This document shows positions 15,917 to 23,704 of a DNA stretch of 47,738 bases, piece by piece (the stretch's first letter is position 1; the number at the start of each line of letters is the position of its first letter). The stretch is from an uncultured Clostridium sp. (GTDB lineage: Bacteria > Bacillota > Clostridia > TANB77 > CAG-508): NCBI GenBank assembly GCA_946496115.1, contig CAMMFK010000001.1:1-47738 (forward strand). Direction: 5' to 3'. The notes below the pieces were generated by a model. It made no database searches. It was given only the letters and a program-made list of their open reading frames with translations, and had not been told where the DNA came from. Position numbers and translations under genes: made by a program.

Positions 15917-16365
15917 TTGGATTTTCCTCCTTCTTTTAATTTTTTTGATTTTTTATTTATGAGTGTATATAAAATAATGTTTAGTATTGTCGGTATTATA
16001 TTAAGTATTATCAACGCTAGAATATTGCCTTCTTCTGAAAAGCCTCCTGCCATATTCCTTACTGCCAAATAAAACTTAAACGTGATAACTAGAAGTATTG
16101 CTATTAAAATCATATAGACAAAATATTTAATTTTTGTACTCTTGTCTTTAATCTTTATATTTTTAATAATCGATTTTACTATAATTACTATATTAGTTAA
16201 CACTAAAGCTATTTCTAAGACATATCTTATCCAAACTATAACTGGTATATTTTGATTTGATACATCCGATACTGGTGGTACAGGTAATGAACTTGCCATT
16301 ACTTGACTTGATAGTATGATTGCTATAACTAGTATAAAGCTAATCTTCTTCACTATTTTTTTCAT
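15904..16365 (-). CDS. Small membrane protein B of the spc-operon pair
   Basis: I do not recognise the family. The 153-residue product starts with a signal-peptide-like segment (MKKIVKKISFILVIAIILSS, cleavage plausible after VMA), a Pro-rich short linker, and three membrane helices at about 44-68, 82-104 and 118-138. It ends in a basic, Lys/Ser-rich tail. AGGAGA lies 7 bases before the ATG. It overlaps the upstream paralogue by 26 bp and rplF by 13 bp, so it is embedded in the operon. N-terminus, topology and size match the neighbour at 16340-16822, so the two are probably tandem paralogues. The layout recalls small PilC/TrbC-like pilin-like proteins, but I would not assign a function. Confidence 0.85.
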   Translation of the reverse strand: MKKIVKKISFILVIAIILSSQVMASSLPVPPVSDVSNQNIPVIVWIRYVLEIALVLTNIVIIVKSIIKNIKIKDKSTKIKYFVYMILIAILLVITFKFYLAVRNMAGGFSEEGNILALIILNIIPTILNIILYTLINKKSKKLKEGGKSKCQE

Positions 16366-16822
16366 CAGCTATTCTCCTATTTATCTTATCTCTTTTATTT
16401 ATTCGTATTAATAAGATAATATTTAATATTATTGAAACTATCAACATTGTTATTCCTGTTATGATAAAAGGAGTATAGTTAATAGGTTTTACTCCTATTC
16501 CTTCGGCATAACCATTCGTTAGCTGCAAAATACTTACTGATGATAAGCCTAATAACATTATTAAGAATGCTAATATAAAATATTTAATCTTATTATTTAT
16601 TTTCGAAATAATAATTTTAATTACATTAATTATAAAGAATAGTATGCTAATTATAACTGCTCCAATTTCCATCAAATATATAATCATACGTGTATAATCC
16701 ACCACTTCTGGTACTGTCTGTGAAAGATTTGGTATTGGTGGCTGACTTGCTATTACTCCTGTTGACGAAAATAATAATATTATTATCAATACTACACTAA
16801 GTTTTTTTACTAATTTTTTCAT
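16340..16822 (-). CDS. Small membrane protein A of the spc-operon pair
   Basis: I do not recognise the family. It has 160 residues with a signal-like start (MKKLVKKLSVVLIIILLFSS), a short Pro-rich linker (PPIPNLSQTVPEVVDYTRMI), three membrane helices at about 47-72, 79-101 and 115-140, and a polar tail rich in Lys and Glu. It lies directly behind rpsH with a weak ribosome binding site (GTGGGAT) and overlaps the next gene by 26 bp. The shared pattern MKK.VKK.S with the same topology marks it as a paralogue of the gene at 15904-16365. Base composition does not differ obviously from the flanks. Confidence 0.85.
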   Translation of the reverse strand: MKKLVKKLSVVLIIILLFSSTGVIASQPPIPNLSQTVPEVVDYTRMIIYLMEIGAVIISILFFIINVIKIIISKINNKIKYFILAFLIMLLGLSSVSILQLTNGYAEGIGVKPINYTPFIITGITMLIVSIILNIILLIRINKRDKINRRIADEKNSEED

Positions 16823-16849
16823 TATTTTATCCCACTTTTAATTTACCTA

Positions 16850-17248
16850 TTACCAAACATAAGCTAAAACTTCTCCACCTAAGCCTTCTTTTCTAGCTTC
16901 TTTATCTGTTTTTATTCCTTTAGATGTTGAAATTAATGCTATACCTAAACCATTTAATACTTGTGGTAATTCATCTTTGTTAACATATATTCTTAAACCT
17001 GGTTTACTAATTCTTTTTAAACCATCTATTACTCTTTTTCCGTTTTCATCGTATTTTAGAGTAATTCTTAACATACCTTGTTTTTCATCTTTTATTTCTT
17101 CAAAAGATGCTATATATCCTTCATCAACTAAGATTTGAGCTATAGCTCTTTTCATATTTGATGCTGGAACGTCAACTTCCTTATGCTTAGCACTATTTGC
17201 ATTTCTTATTCTTGTTAGCATATCTGCTATTGGGTCTGTTGTATTCAA
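16850..17248 (-). CDS. rpsH: Ribosomal protein S8
   Basis: Primary 16S rRNA-binding protein and, in E. coli, repressor of the spc operon. DPIADMLTRIRNANSAKH and the C-terminal GIALISTSKGIKTDKEAR are diagnostic; 132 residues. Translation starts at a TTG (17248) after AGGAGGG. It is followed by the two membrane-protein genes instead of rplF. Confidence 0.97.
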   Translation of the reverse strand: MNTTDPIADMLTRIRNANSAKHKEVDVPASNMKRAIAQILVDEGYIASFEEIKDEKQGMLRITLKYDENGKRVIDGLKRISKPGLRIYVNKDELPQVLNGLGIALISTSKGIKTDKEARKEGLGGEVLAYVW

Positions 17249-17304
17249 TTCTTTTCCCTCCTTTTTTAATTTTTATTAAAATGCTTTTATTTGCTTTATT
17301 GTTT

Positions 17305-17425
17305 AAACTTATTTAAATTAGTATATTGCAAGGAAAGCAAGTAAAAAATTTTGAAATTATATTATTATATATTGAAAAATTTTTTACGCCGCTTGACGAA
17401 GCAAGATGCTGATTAAAATAAGTTT
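17305..17425. repeat. 121-bp long inverted repeat between rpsN and rpsH
   Basis: Two imperfect arms of about 50 bp face each other. The left begins AAACTTATTTAAATTAG, and the right, read in reverse complement, begins AAACTTATTTTAATCAG. The inner ends are TAAAAAATTTT on both arms. The loop is about 20 AT-only bases. It would make a very long hairpin in the operon mRNA. MITE-like in form; no coding potential. Confidence 0.75.
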
Positions 17426-17431
17426 ATGTGA

Positions 17432-17617
17432 TTACCAACTTGCCTTCTTAACACCAGGAATTTCACCCTTATGTGCTAATTCTCTAAAGCATATACGGCA
17501 AATTCCATATTTTCTTATATAAGCATGTGGTCTTCCACAAATTTTGCATCTATTGTATTCTCTTGTCTTATATTTTTGTGGTCTTGCTTGTTTTACTTTT
17601 AAAGATTTTTTAGCCAT
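17432..17617 (-). CDS. rpsN: Ribosomal protein S14, zinc-type (type Z)
   Basis: Short zinc form of S14 in the small-subunit head. The 61-residue protein carries C24, C27, C40 and C43 in YNRCKICGRPHAYIRKYGIC. AGGAAATT precedes the ATG, with rplE 28 bases upstream. It is separated from rpsH by the 121-bp inverted repeat. Confidence 0.97.
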   Translation of the reverse strand: MAKKSLKVKQARPQKYKTREYNRCKICGRPHAYIRKYGICRICFRELAHKGEIPGVKKASW

Positions 17618-17645
17618 TTGCTTTTAATTTCCTCCTTCAATAAAT

Positions 17646-18185
17646 TTATTTCTTGAATGGCATTCCAAGAAGAGTTAATAATTCTTTTGCCTCTTCATCT
17701 GTCTTAGCAGTTGTAACAAATATTATGTCCATGCCTCTAACTTTATCTACTTTATCGTATTCGATTTCTGGGAATATTAATTGTTCTTTAATACCCATTG
17801 AGTAGTTTCCTCTTCCATCAAATGAATCGCTTGATACTCCTCTAAAATCTCTAACTCTAGGAAGTGCTACATTGAATAGTTTGAATGCAAAATCATACAT
17901 TTTTCCTTTTCTTAATGTAACTTTAACTCCTACATTTACACCAGCTCTTAGTTTGAAAGCTGCTATTGATTTTTTAGATTTTGTTATAACTGGTTTTTGA
18001 CCTGTTATTGCCATAATATCTCTTACAGCTCCGTCTAATGATTTAGGGTCTTCTTTTGTATCGCCTAAACCTATATTTAAAACTATTTTTTCTAATCTTG
18101 GAACTTCCATAACTGATTTATAGTTAAATTTTTTCATCATTGCTGGAATAATTTCTTTCTCATATTGTTCTCTTAAAATTTCCAT
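17646..18185 (-). CDS. rplE: Ribosomal protein L5
   Basis: 5S rRNA-binding protein of the large subunit. The motifs VPRLEKIVLNIGLGD, GQKPVITKSKKSIAAFKLR and LPRVRDFRGVSSDSFDGRGN are typical; the length of 179 residues is normal. AAGGAGG precedes the ATG. Confidence 0.97.
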   Translation of the reverse strand: MEILREQYEKEIIPAMMKKFNYKSVMEVPRLEKIVLNIGLGDTKEDPKSLDGAVRDIMAITGQKPVITKSKKSIAAFKLRAGVNVGVKVTLRKGKMYDFAFKLFNVALPRVRDFRGVSSDSFDGRGNYSMGIKEQLIFPEIEYDKVDKVRGMDIIFVTTAKTDEEAKELLTLLGMPFKK

Positions 18186-18212
18186 AAGTCTTAAATAGAC
18201 CTCCTTTCCCTA

Positions 18213-18530
18213 CTATTTAACTTTTTTTAATTCTGCTCCGCAAGATTTGCATACACGTACTTTGCCACTTTCTGTTACTTTGTAACCTACTCTAACTGCT
18301 TTTCCGCATTTTGGGCATACTATTGCAACATTACTTGAATTGATAGGATGTTCTGATGCAATAATTCCACCTTCTTCTCCTGCTTTTCTTGGCTTTGTTG
18401 CTCTTTTTCTTATATTAACGTCTTTTACAACGATTTTATTTTTCTTAGGAATTACTTCAAGTATTTCTCCAGTTTTTCCTTTATCGTTTCCAGATAATAC
18501 TTTTACATTATCTCCTTTTCTTAATTTCAT
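18213..18530 (-). CDS. rplX: Ribosomal protein L24 with zinc-ribbon C-terminus
   Basis: Assembly-initiating protein of the 50S subunit. The KOW domain is at the N-terminus (KLRKGDNVKVLSGNDKGKTG). The C-terminal part has C72, C75, C94 and C97 in a CPKC...CKSC arrangement, a zinc ribbon found in part of the Firmicutes. The ATG at 18530 follows GAGGTG by 8 bases and gives 105 residues; an upstream GTG at 18539 overlaps that ribosome binding site. Confidence 0.96.
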   Translation of the reverse strand: MKLRKGDNVKVLSGNDKGKTGEILEVIPKKNKIVVKDVNIRKRATKPRKAGEEGGIIASEHPINSSNVAIVCPKCGKAVRVGYKVTESGKVRVCKSCGAELKKVK

Positions 18531-18548
18531 GTATTTCACCTCTTTCTA

Positions 18549-18917
18549 TTATAAAACTTCTGGTGCTAGAGATAATATTTTCATGTAATCATTATCTCTT
18601 AATTCTCTTGCAACAGGTCCAAATATACGTGTTCCTCTTGGTGTTTTGTCATCTTTTATTATAACTGCTGCGTTTTCATCAAATCTTACCATTGTTCCAT
18701 CTGCTCTTCTAATTGGTTTCTTTGTTCTAACAACAACTGCTTTAACAACTTCACCTTTTTTTACAACGCCACCTGGTGTTGCGCTTTTAACAGAAGCAAC
18801 TACTACATCACCAACTGATGCATATTTTCTATATGAACCACCTAGAGCTCTTATAACCATTATTTCTTTTGCTCCAGTGTTATCAGCTACTTTTAGTATA
18901 CTTTGTTGTTGTACCAT
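18549..18917 (-). CDS. rplN: Ribosomal protein L14
   Basis: Large-subunit protein at the subunit interface. MVQQQSILKVADNTGAKEIM and GTRIFGPVARELRDNDYMKI are diagnostic; 122 residues. AAGGAGG precedes the ATG. Rather tight spacing to rplX (18 bases). Confidence 0.98.
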   Translation of the reverse strand: MVQQQSILKVADNTGAKEIMVIRALGGSYRKYASVGDVVVASVKSATPGGVVKKGEVVKAVVVRTKKPIRRADGTMVRFDENAAVIIKDDKTPRGTRIFGPVARELRDNDYMKILSLAPEVL

Positions 18918-19010
18918 AGCTTGATTTCCTCCTTCTTACTTATTTTCAAACTTTTATTACATTATGCAACTATTGTTTGAAGTTGTTTTACTTTGTAAAA
19001 AAGTTTTGGC

Positions 19011-19274
19011 TTATTTTATTACTGCCTTTTCAGTTATTTCAACAACTCTCCATCTTTTATCTTTAGATAAAGGTCTTGTTTCCATAACTCTAACTGTATC
19101 TCCAACTTGGCATTTATTTTCTTCGTCATGAGCTTTTAATTTGTATGTTGATTTTTTGATTTTTCCGTATGTCTTATCCATTTTTCTTGTTTCAACAGCT
19201 ACAACTACTGTTTTATCCATTTTGTCAGATACAACTTTTCCAACCATTGTTTTACGAAGATTTCTCTCTACCAT
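19011..19274 (-). CDS. rpsQ: Ribosomal protein S17
   Basis: Small-subunit protein that binds helix 11 of 16S rRNA. RNLRKTMVGKVVSDKMDKTV at the N-terminus and the OB-fold pattern through GDTVRVMETRPLSKDKRW are typical; 87 residues. GGAG lies upstream of the ATG. Confidence 0.97.
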   Translation of the reverse strand: MVERNLRKTMVGKVVSDKMDKTVVVAVETRKMDKTYGKIKKSTYKLKAHDEENKCQVGDTVRVMETRPLSKDKRWRVVEITEKAVIK

Positions 19275-19291
19275 TATGGTATCTCCTTTCT

Positions 19292-19495
19292 TTATTTTTT
19301 ACTTTCTTCTAACTTTCTTTCTGTTAGAATTGTATTTATTCTTGCAATGTCTTTCTTTACTTCCTTGATTTTCATAGGATTATCTAATCCGTTTGTAGCT
19401 AAACTAAATCTTAATTTGAATAATTCAGTCTTTAGTTCGCTTAATTCTTTTTCTAAATCAGGTGAAGACATTTCTCTTATTTTACTAATCTTCAT
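19292..19495 (-). CDS. rpmC: Ribosomal protein L29
   Basis: Small helical protein at the tunnel exit. MKISKIREMSSPDLEKELSE and FKLRFSLATNGLDNP are typical. The ATG at 19495 gives 67 residues and follows AGGTGGTG, while the GTG at 19507 overlaps that ribosome binding site. It overlaps the end of rplP by 11 bp. Confidence 0.96.
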   Translation of the reverse strand: MKISKIREMSSPDLEKELSELKTELFKLRFSLATNGLDNPMKIKEVKKDIARINTILTERKLEESKK

Positions 19496-19925
19496 CTTTA
19501 TCACCACCTATTTCAGTTTCTTTTTTAACAAATTTAGCTTTAACAGATAGTTTGTTTCCAGCAAGACGTAATGCTTCTCTTGCAACATCTTCTGAAACTC
19601 CTCCCATTTCAAACATTATTCTTCCTGGTTTAACAGGTGCTACCCAATATTCAACATTACCTTTTCCTTTACCCATACGAGTTCCGATAGGTTTGCTTGT
19701 TATTGGTTTGTCTGGGAATATCTTAATCCAAACTTTTCCACCTCTTTTAATATATCTTGTCATAGCAACACGGGCTGCTTCTATTTGATTTGAGGTGATT
19801 AATCCTAATTCTAATGCTTGTAAACCATATTCTCCATCTGTTACTTTATTTCCTCTAGTAGCTTTTCCTCTAATTCTACCTTTTTGCATTTTTCTATATT
19901 TAGTCTTTTTTGGCATCAATGGCAT
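19485..19925 (-). CDS. rplP: Ribosomal protein L16
   Basis: Large-subunit protein near the A site. The N-terminus MPLMPKKTKYRKMQKGRIRG and WIKIFPDKPITSKPIGTRMG are diagnostic. The ATG at 19925 follows GGAGGAG and gives 146 residues. The open frame continues upstream to 20036 but only through the rpsC gene, so it is not used. The C-terminus is slightly extended and acidic (GGDKDED). It overlaps rpsC by 26 bp. Confidence 0.97.
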   Translation of the reverse strand: MPLMPKKTKYRKMQKGRIRGKATRGNKVTDGEYGLQALELGLITSNQIEAARVAMTRYIKRGGKVWIKIFPDKPITSKPIGTRMGKGKGNVEYWVAPVKPGRIMFEMGGVSEDVAREALRLAGNKLSVKAKFVKKETEIGGDKDED

Positions 19926-20586
19926 GATTATCTCCTCCTTCCGCTTTATTCTTTTTTGCTGGAAGAACTTCTCCTTTATATATCCAAACTTTAACACCAA
20001 CTTTTCCATATGTTGTATTTGCTTCTGCAAATCCATAGTCTATGTCTGCTCTTAAAGTTTGAAGAGGAACTGTTCCTTCTTTATAGAATTCAGTTCTAGC
20101 CATGTCTGCTCCACCTAATCTTCCAGATACTGAAGTTTTTATACCTAAAGCACCTGCTTTCATAGCTTTTTGCATACATTGTTTCATAGCACGTCTGAAT
20201 GAAATTCTTCTTTCTAATTGTCCAGCGATGTTTTCTGCTACTAATTGAGCATTTGTATCAACATCTTTTACTTCGACAATATTTAAATTTACTTGTTTAT
20301 TAATCATTTTTTCAAGTTCTGATTTTAAACTTTCAGCTAAGTTTCCACCTTTACCAATTACTAGACCTGGTTTTGCTGTGTAAACATTAACTTTAACAAA
20401 TTTTGGTGTTCTTTCAATTTCTATTTTTGAAATTCCACTAACATATAACTTTTTCTTAACATATTCACGGATTTTGTGGTCTTCAACTAGATAGTCGCTG
20501 TAATGTTTTTTATCTGCATACCATTTTGAGCTCCAATCATTGATAACACCAACTCTGTATCCACGTGGGTCTACTTTTTGTCCCAT
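19900..20586 (-). CDS. rpsC: Ribosomal protein S3
   Basis: Small-subunit head protein with mRNA helicase role at the entry pore. MGQKVDPRGYRVGVINDWSS, the KH-domain GLVIGKGGNLAESL and the C-terminal TTYGKVGVKVWIYKGEVLP are present; 228 residues. AAGGAGG precedes the ATG. The polar C-terminal tail overlaps the rplP start. Confidence 0.98.
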   Translation of the reverse strand: MGQKVDPRGYRVGVINDWSSKWYADKKHYSDYLVEDHKIREYVKKKLYVSGISKIEIERTPKFVKVNVYTAKPGLVIGKGGNLAESLKSELEKMINKQVNLNIVEVKDVDTNAQLVAENIAGQLERRISFRRAMKQCMQKAMKAGALGIKTSVSGRLGGADMARTEFYKEGTVPLQTLRADIDYGFAEANTTYGKVGVKVWIYKGEVLPAKKNKAEGGDNHAIDAKKD

Positions 20587-20610
20587 TTGTCTATGCCTCC
20601 TTCTTTATTT

Positions 20611-21225
20611 TTATACACGTTCTTTTAATACTATTGTAGTATTACTTGTTCTTTTTCTAATTCTAACAGCTGAACCTTTTGCTGCTGGTCTTATTCTCTT
20701 TAATGTAGGACCTTGGTTTGAGTATATTTCAGCTATATATAATTTTGAATGATTCATTTGGTTATTGTTTTCAGCATTTGCTATTGCTGATTTTAATAAT
20801 TTTTCTAGTACTTCTGCTCCTGCTTTTGGTGTGAATTTTAATATTGCTAATGCTTCATCAACATTTTTTCCTCTAATTAAGTTTGCAACAATAGCAATTT
20901 TTCTGCTAGAAATTCTTGCATATTTAACTGTAGCTTTTGCTACTAATTCTTCAGTTTCAGATTCTTTTTGAACTTTAACTGCTTTTTTTGCATTTTCTGT
21001 TTTCTTTTCAGCTGTTTTTGTTTCTGTTTTAGCTGTTTCTTTATTTTCTGCTACTTTTGTTTCTGCTTTCTTTGTTGCAGCTTTTGCAGTTTTAGCTTCA
21101 GCTACTTTCTTTTCAGCTGTTTTACTTTCTGTTTTATTTGAAGATTTTGTTTCAGCTTTTGCTGTTTTTGTTTCTTCTGATTTTTTAGAAGCAGTTGTTA
21201 CTTTCTTTTCTTTCTCGTCTGCCAC
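20611..21225 (-). CDS. rplV: Ribosomal protein L22 with long low-complexity N-terminus
   Basis: Large-subunit protein that lines the exit tunnel. The conserved L22 domain starts at about residue 96 (VKYARISSRKIAIVANLIRG) and runs to the C-terminus, including GPTLKRIRPAAKG. The first 95 residues are a repetitive Lys/Ala/Glu/Thr sequence built from TAKAETK/TAEKK-like units. L22 is normally 110-120 residues and this one has 204. The GTG start at 21225 follows AGGAGGT perfectly, so the extension is translated. No other start with a ribosome binding site was seen near residue 95. Confidence 0.95.
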   Translation of the reverse strand: MADEKEKKVTTASKKSEETKTAKAETKSSNKTESKTAEKKVAEAKTAKAATKKAETKVAENKETAKTETKTAEKKTENAKKAVKVQKESETEELVAKATVKYARISSRKIAIVANLIRGKNVDEALAILKFTPKAGAEVLEKLLKSAIANAENNNQMNHSKLYIAEIYSNQGPTLKRIRPAAKGSAVRIRKRTSNTTIVLKERV

Positions 21226-21305
21226 TGTAAATTACCTCCTTTTTTGTAATTTTGAAATTTTATTTTTGTAATACCTTATTTTCTTGTTCTTGATATTACT
21301 AATTA

Positions 21306-21587
21306 TTATTGATTTGTAGTTGTTGTTTTGTCTCCTGAATGTCCTTTGAATGTTCTTGTAGGAGCAAACTCACCTAATTTATGTCCAATCATTTCTTCTG
21401 TAATGTAAACTGGAACATGTTTTCTTCCGTCATGAACAGCTATTGTGTGTCCAACCATTTGTGGGTATATTGTTGAAGCTCTTGACCATGTTTTTAAAAC
21501 TTCTTTGTTTCCACTTTCGTTCATAGCTTCAATTCTTTTTAATAATTCTGGTGCTACATATGGTTTTTTCTTGCTTGATCTTGACAT
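21306..21587 (-). CDS. rpsS: Ribosomal protein S19
   Basis: Small-subunit head protein that pairs with S13. MSRSSKKKPYVAPELLKRIE, RASTIYPQMVGHTIAVHDG and KLGEFAPTRTFKGHSGDK are diagnostic; 93 residues. AAAGGAG precedes the ATG. Confidence 0.98.
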   Translation of the reverse strand: MSRSSKKKPYVAPELLKRIEAMNESGNKEVLKTWSRASTIYPQMVGHTIAVHDGRKHVPVYITEEMIGHKLGEFAPTRTFKGHSGDKTTTTNQ

Positions 21588-21614
21588 TTTATTCTCCTTT
21601 CTACTAACTTCTTA

Positions 21615-22442
21615 TTATTTTCTTCTCTTTGTAATTAATCTATTAGATTTTTTGTGTTTTGCTCTTGTCTTATATCCAAGTGCTGGTTTACCCCAAGGAG
21701 TCATTGGTCCAGCGTGACCAACTGGTGCTCTACCTTCACCACCACCATGTGGGTGATCTACTGGGTTCATTACAGAACCTCTAACTGTAGGACGTACTCC
21801 TAAATGTCTTGTTTTACCAGCTTTACCTAATTTTATGTTTTCGTGTTCTTCGTTTCCTATAACACCGATTGTTGCTTTGCAACAAGCTAAAACTAGTCTC
21901 ATTTCTCCTGATGGTAATCTTAAATGAGCATATTTGCCTTCTTTAGCCATTAATTGAGCTGATTGTCCAGCTGCTCTAACTAATTTACCACCTTGATTTG
22001 GATTGATTTCTACATTATGAACTAATGTACCAACTGGTATGTTTTCTAATTTTAAGCAGTTACCTGGTTTGATGTCTGCTGTATCACTTGATACAACTTT
22101 ATCTCCATCTTTTAATCCTTTTGGAGCTAATATATAGCTTAATGTTCCATCTGTATATTTGATTAAAGCTATATTTGCACTTCTGTTTGGATCGTATTCG
22201 ATTCCAATAACTTCTGCTTCCATATCTAATTTATTTCTTTTGAAATCAATTTTTCTGTATTTTTGTCTGTTTCCGCCACCTTGATGTCTAACTGTGATTT
22301 TTCCTTGTGCATTTCTTCCTGCTTTTGATTTCTTTACTTCTAGTAAAGATTTTTCAGGAGTCTTTTTTGTTATTTCAGAAAAATCTGATACAGCCATTCC
22401 TCTAAGTGATGGAGTAACTGGTCTAAATTTCTTTGTTCCCAT
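21615..22442 (-). CDS. rplB: Ribosomal protein L2
   Basis: Universally conserved large-subunit protein required for peptidyl transferase centre assembly. GGGNRQKYRKIDFKRNK and the C-terminal GVRPTVRGSVMNPVDHPHGG are present; 275 residues. AAGGAG precedes the ATG. Unlike its neighbours it is preceded by a 275-nt non-coding stretch. Confidence 0.98.
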   Translation of the reverse strand: MGTKKFRPVTPSLRGMAVSDFSEITKKTPEKSLLEVKKSKAGRNAQGKITVRHQGGGNRQKYRKIDFKRNKLDMEAEVIGIEYDPNRSANIALIKYTDGTLSYILAPKGLKDGDKVVSSDTADIKPGNCLKLENIPVGTLVHNVEINPNQGGKLVRAAGQSAQLMAKEGKYAHLRLPSGEMRLVLACCKATIGVIGNEEHENIKLGKAGKTRHLGVRPTVRGSVMNPVDHPHGGGEGRAPVGHAGPMTPWGKPALGYKTRAKHKKSNRLITKRRK

Positions 22443-22717
22443 TTTATTATTCTCCTTTTTATTTTAAGATTAAGCTATCTAAATATGATTGCTTATCTTT
22501 CTATTAGTAGATTTTTTCCTGCTCTACTTAGCAGATATTTTTTATTATCCGAGTTCTTTCTCGATACTTTTCTTTACCGTTGTAATTATAAGCTACGTCT
22601 TACGTCGTTAAACCTCACTTAAAATTCCTCAAAGTATCAAAAATACATTTCCGGATTTTAAGTTCGGTTTGCTTAAGTCAAACTTGCTTCTAATTTCAAC
22701 TAATGTTTTGCATTCTC
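22443..22717 (-). other. Folded intercistronic region before rplB
   Basis: A 275-nt gap inside an operon whose other spacers are mostly under 110 nt. It contains GATACTTT (22563-22570) pairing with AAAGTATC (22631-22638), an ACGT-CTT-ACGT hairpin at 22595-22605 inside it, CGAG-TTCTTT-CTCG at 22550-22563, and GTTTG/CAAAC pairings around 22667-22683. No reading frame with a ribosome binding site. It could be a regulatory leader for L2 or an inserted palindromic element. Confidence 0.55.
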
Positions 22718-23065
22718 TTAAGCTCCTGCAAATTCATCAATTGAATCTCTGAATTTCTTATTAATTTTTCTTACTTCCCCACCTTTAGCAATGTAAGATA
22801 AATCCTCTGGATTTGTATCTATTGTAACAATTGCTTTTTTCCAGTCAGAAGTTTTGCCTACGCTTCTTCCAACTCTTTTTTCTTTTCCTTTTACTGTCAT
22901 TGTATTAACTTTTAATACTTTAACTTCAAATAATTTTTCTACTGCTCTTGCAATATCTACCTTTGTAGCATTTTTATTAACTTTAAAGGTATACTTACCA
23001 AGATTTATTTGGTCATTGCTCTTTTCTGTAACAACTGGAGCAATTATAACATCTTCTGGTCTCAT
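22718..23065 (-). CDS. rplW: Ribosomal protein L23
   Basis: Large-subunit protein at the tunnel exit, docking site for SRP and trigger factor. MRPEDVIIAPVVTEKSNDQI and NTMTVKGKEKRVGRSVGKTS are typical; 115 residues, with a C-terminal extension of about 15 residues relative to most. Its ATG overlaps the rplD stop (TAATG), so the two are translationally coupled. Confidence 0.97.
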   Translation of the reverse strand: MRPEDVIIAPVVTEKSNDQINLGKYTFKVNKNATKVDIARAVEKLFEVKVLKVNTMTVKGKEKRVGRSVGKTSDWKKAIVTIDTNPEDLSYIAKGGEVRKINKKFRDSIDEFAGA

Positions 23066-23688
23066 TATGCGTACACCTCCTCTAATTTTTTAACAGTGTC
23101 CTCTGTTACTACTAAGCCCTTGTATTTTACTAAATCATAAGCATTGATTGTGTCAACTGTTAATGTTTTTACACCTTCAATATTTCTTGATGATTTGCAT
23201 ACATTTTCATTATTTGCTGGTAATAATATTAATGTTTTTCCTTCTGCTTTAACATTGTTTAATACTTTTACCATGTTAGCTGTTTTGATTTCTTTTAATT
23301 CTAATTTATCTAAAACAATTAATTCTTTTTCTGCAACTTTTGAACTTAGTATTGATTTGATTGCTAATCTCTTTTCTTTCTTATTAATTTTGTAAGAATA
23401 TGAACGAGGTCTTGGTCCTAATGCTATACCACCTTTAATCCATTGTGGAGCTCTTATTGACCCTTGTCTTGCACGACCTGTTCCTTTTTGTCTCCATGGT
23501 TTTCTTCCACCACCAGAAACTTCTGCTCTAGTTTTTGTATTTTGAGTTCCTTGTCTTTGATTTGCTAAGTAATTAACTATTGCACCATGAACTATGTTTT
23601 CATTTGGTTCTATACCAAATACATTTTCATTAAGTTCTAGTTCTTTAACTTTCTTTCCTTCTATGCTTAATACGTCTACTTTAGGCAT
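23065..23688 (-). CDS. rplD: Ribosomal protein L4
   Basis: Large-subunit protein lining the exit tunnel; in E. coli also the autogenous repressor of the S10 operon. GGRKPWRQKGTGRARQGSIR and GGIALGPRPRSYSYKINKKE are diagnostic; 207 residues. AAGGAGG precedes the ATG. Whether it controls the folded leader before rpsJ is an open question. Confidence 0.97.
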   Translation of the reverse strand: MPKVDVLSIEGKKVKELELNENVFGIEPNENIVHGAIVNYLANQRQGTQNTKTRAEVSGGGRKPWRQKGTGRARQGSIRAPQWIKGGIALGPRPRSYSYKINKKEKRLAIKSILSSKVAEKELIVLDKLELKEIKTANMVKVLNNVKAEGKTLILLPANNENVCKSSRNIEGVKTLTVDTINAYDLVKYKGLVVTEDTVKKLEEVYA

Positions 23689-23704
23689 TTTACTTCCTCC
23701 TTCC

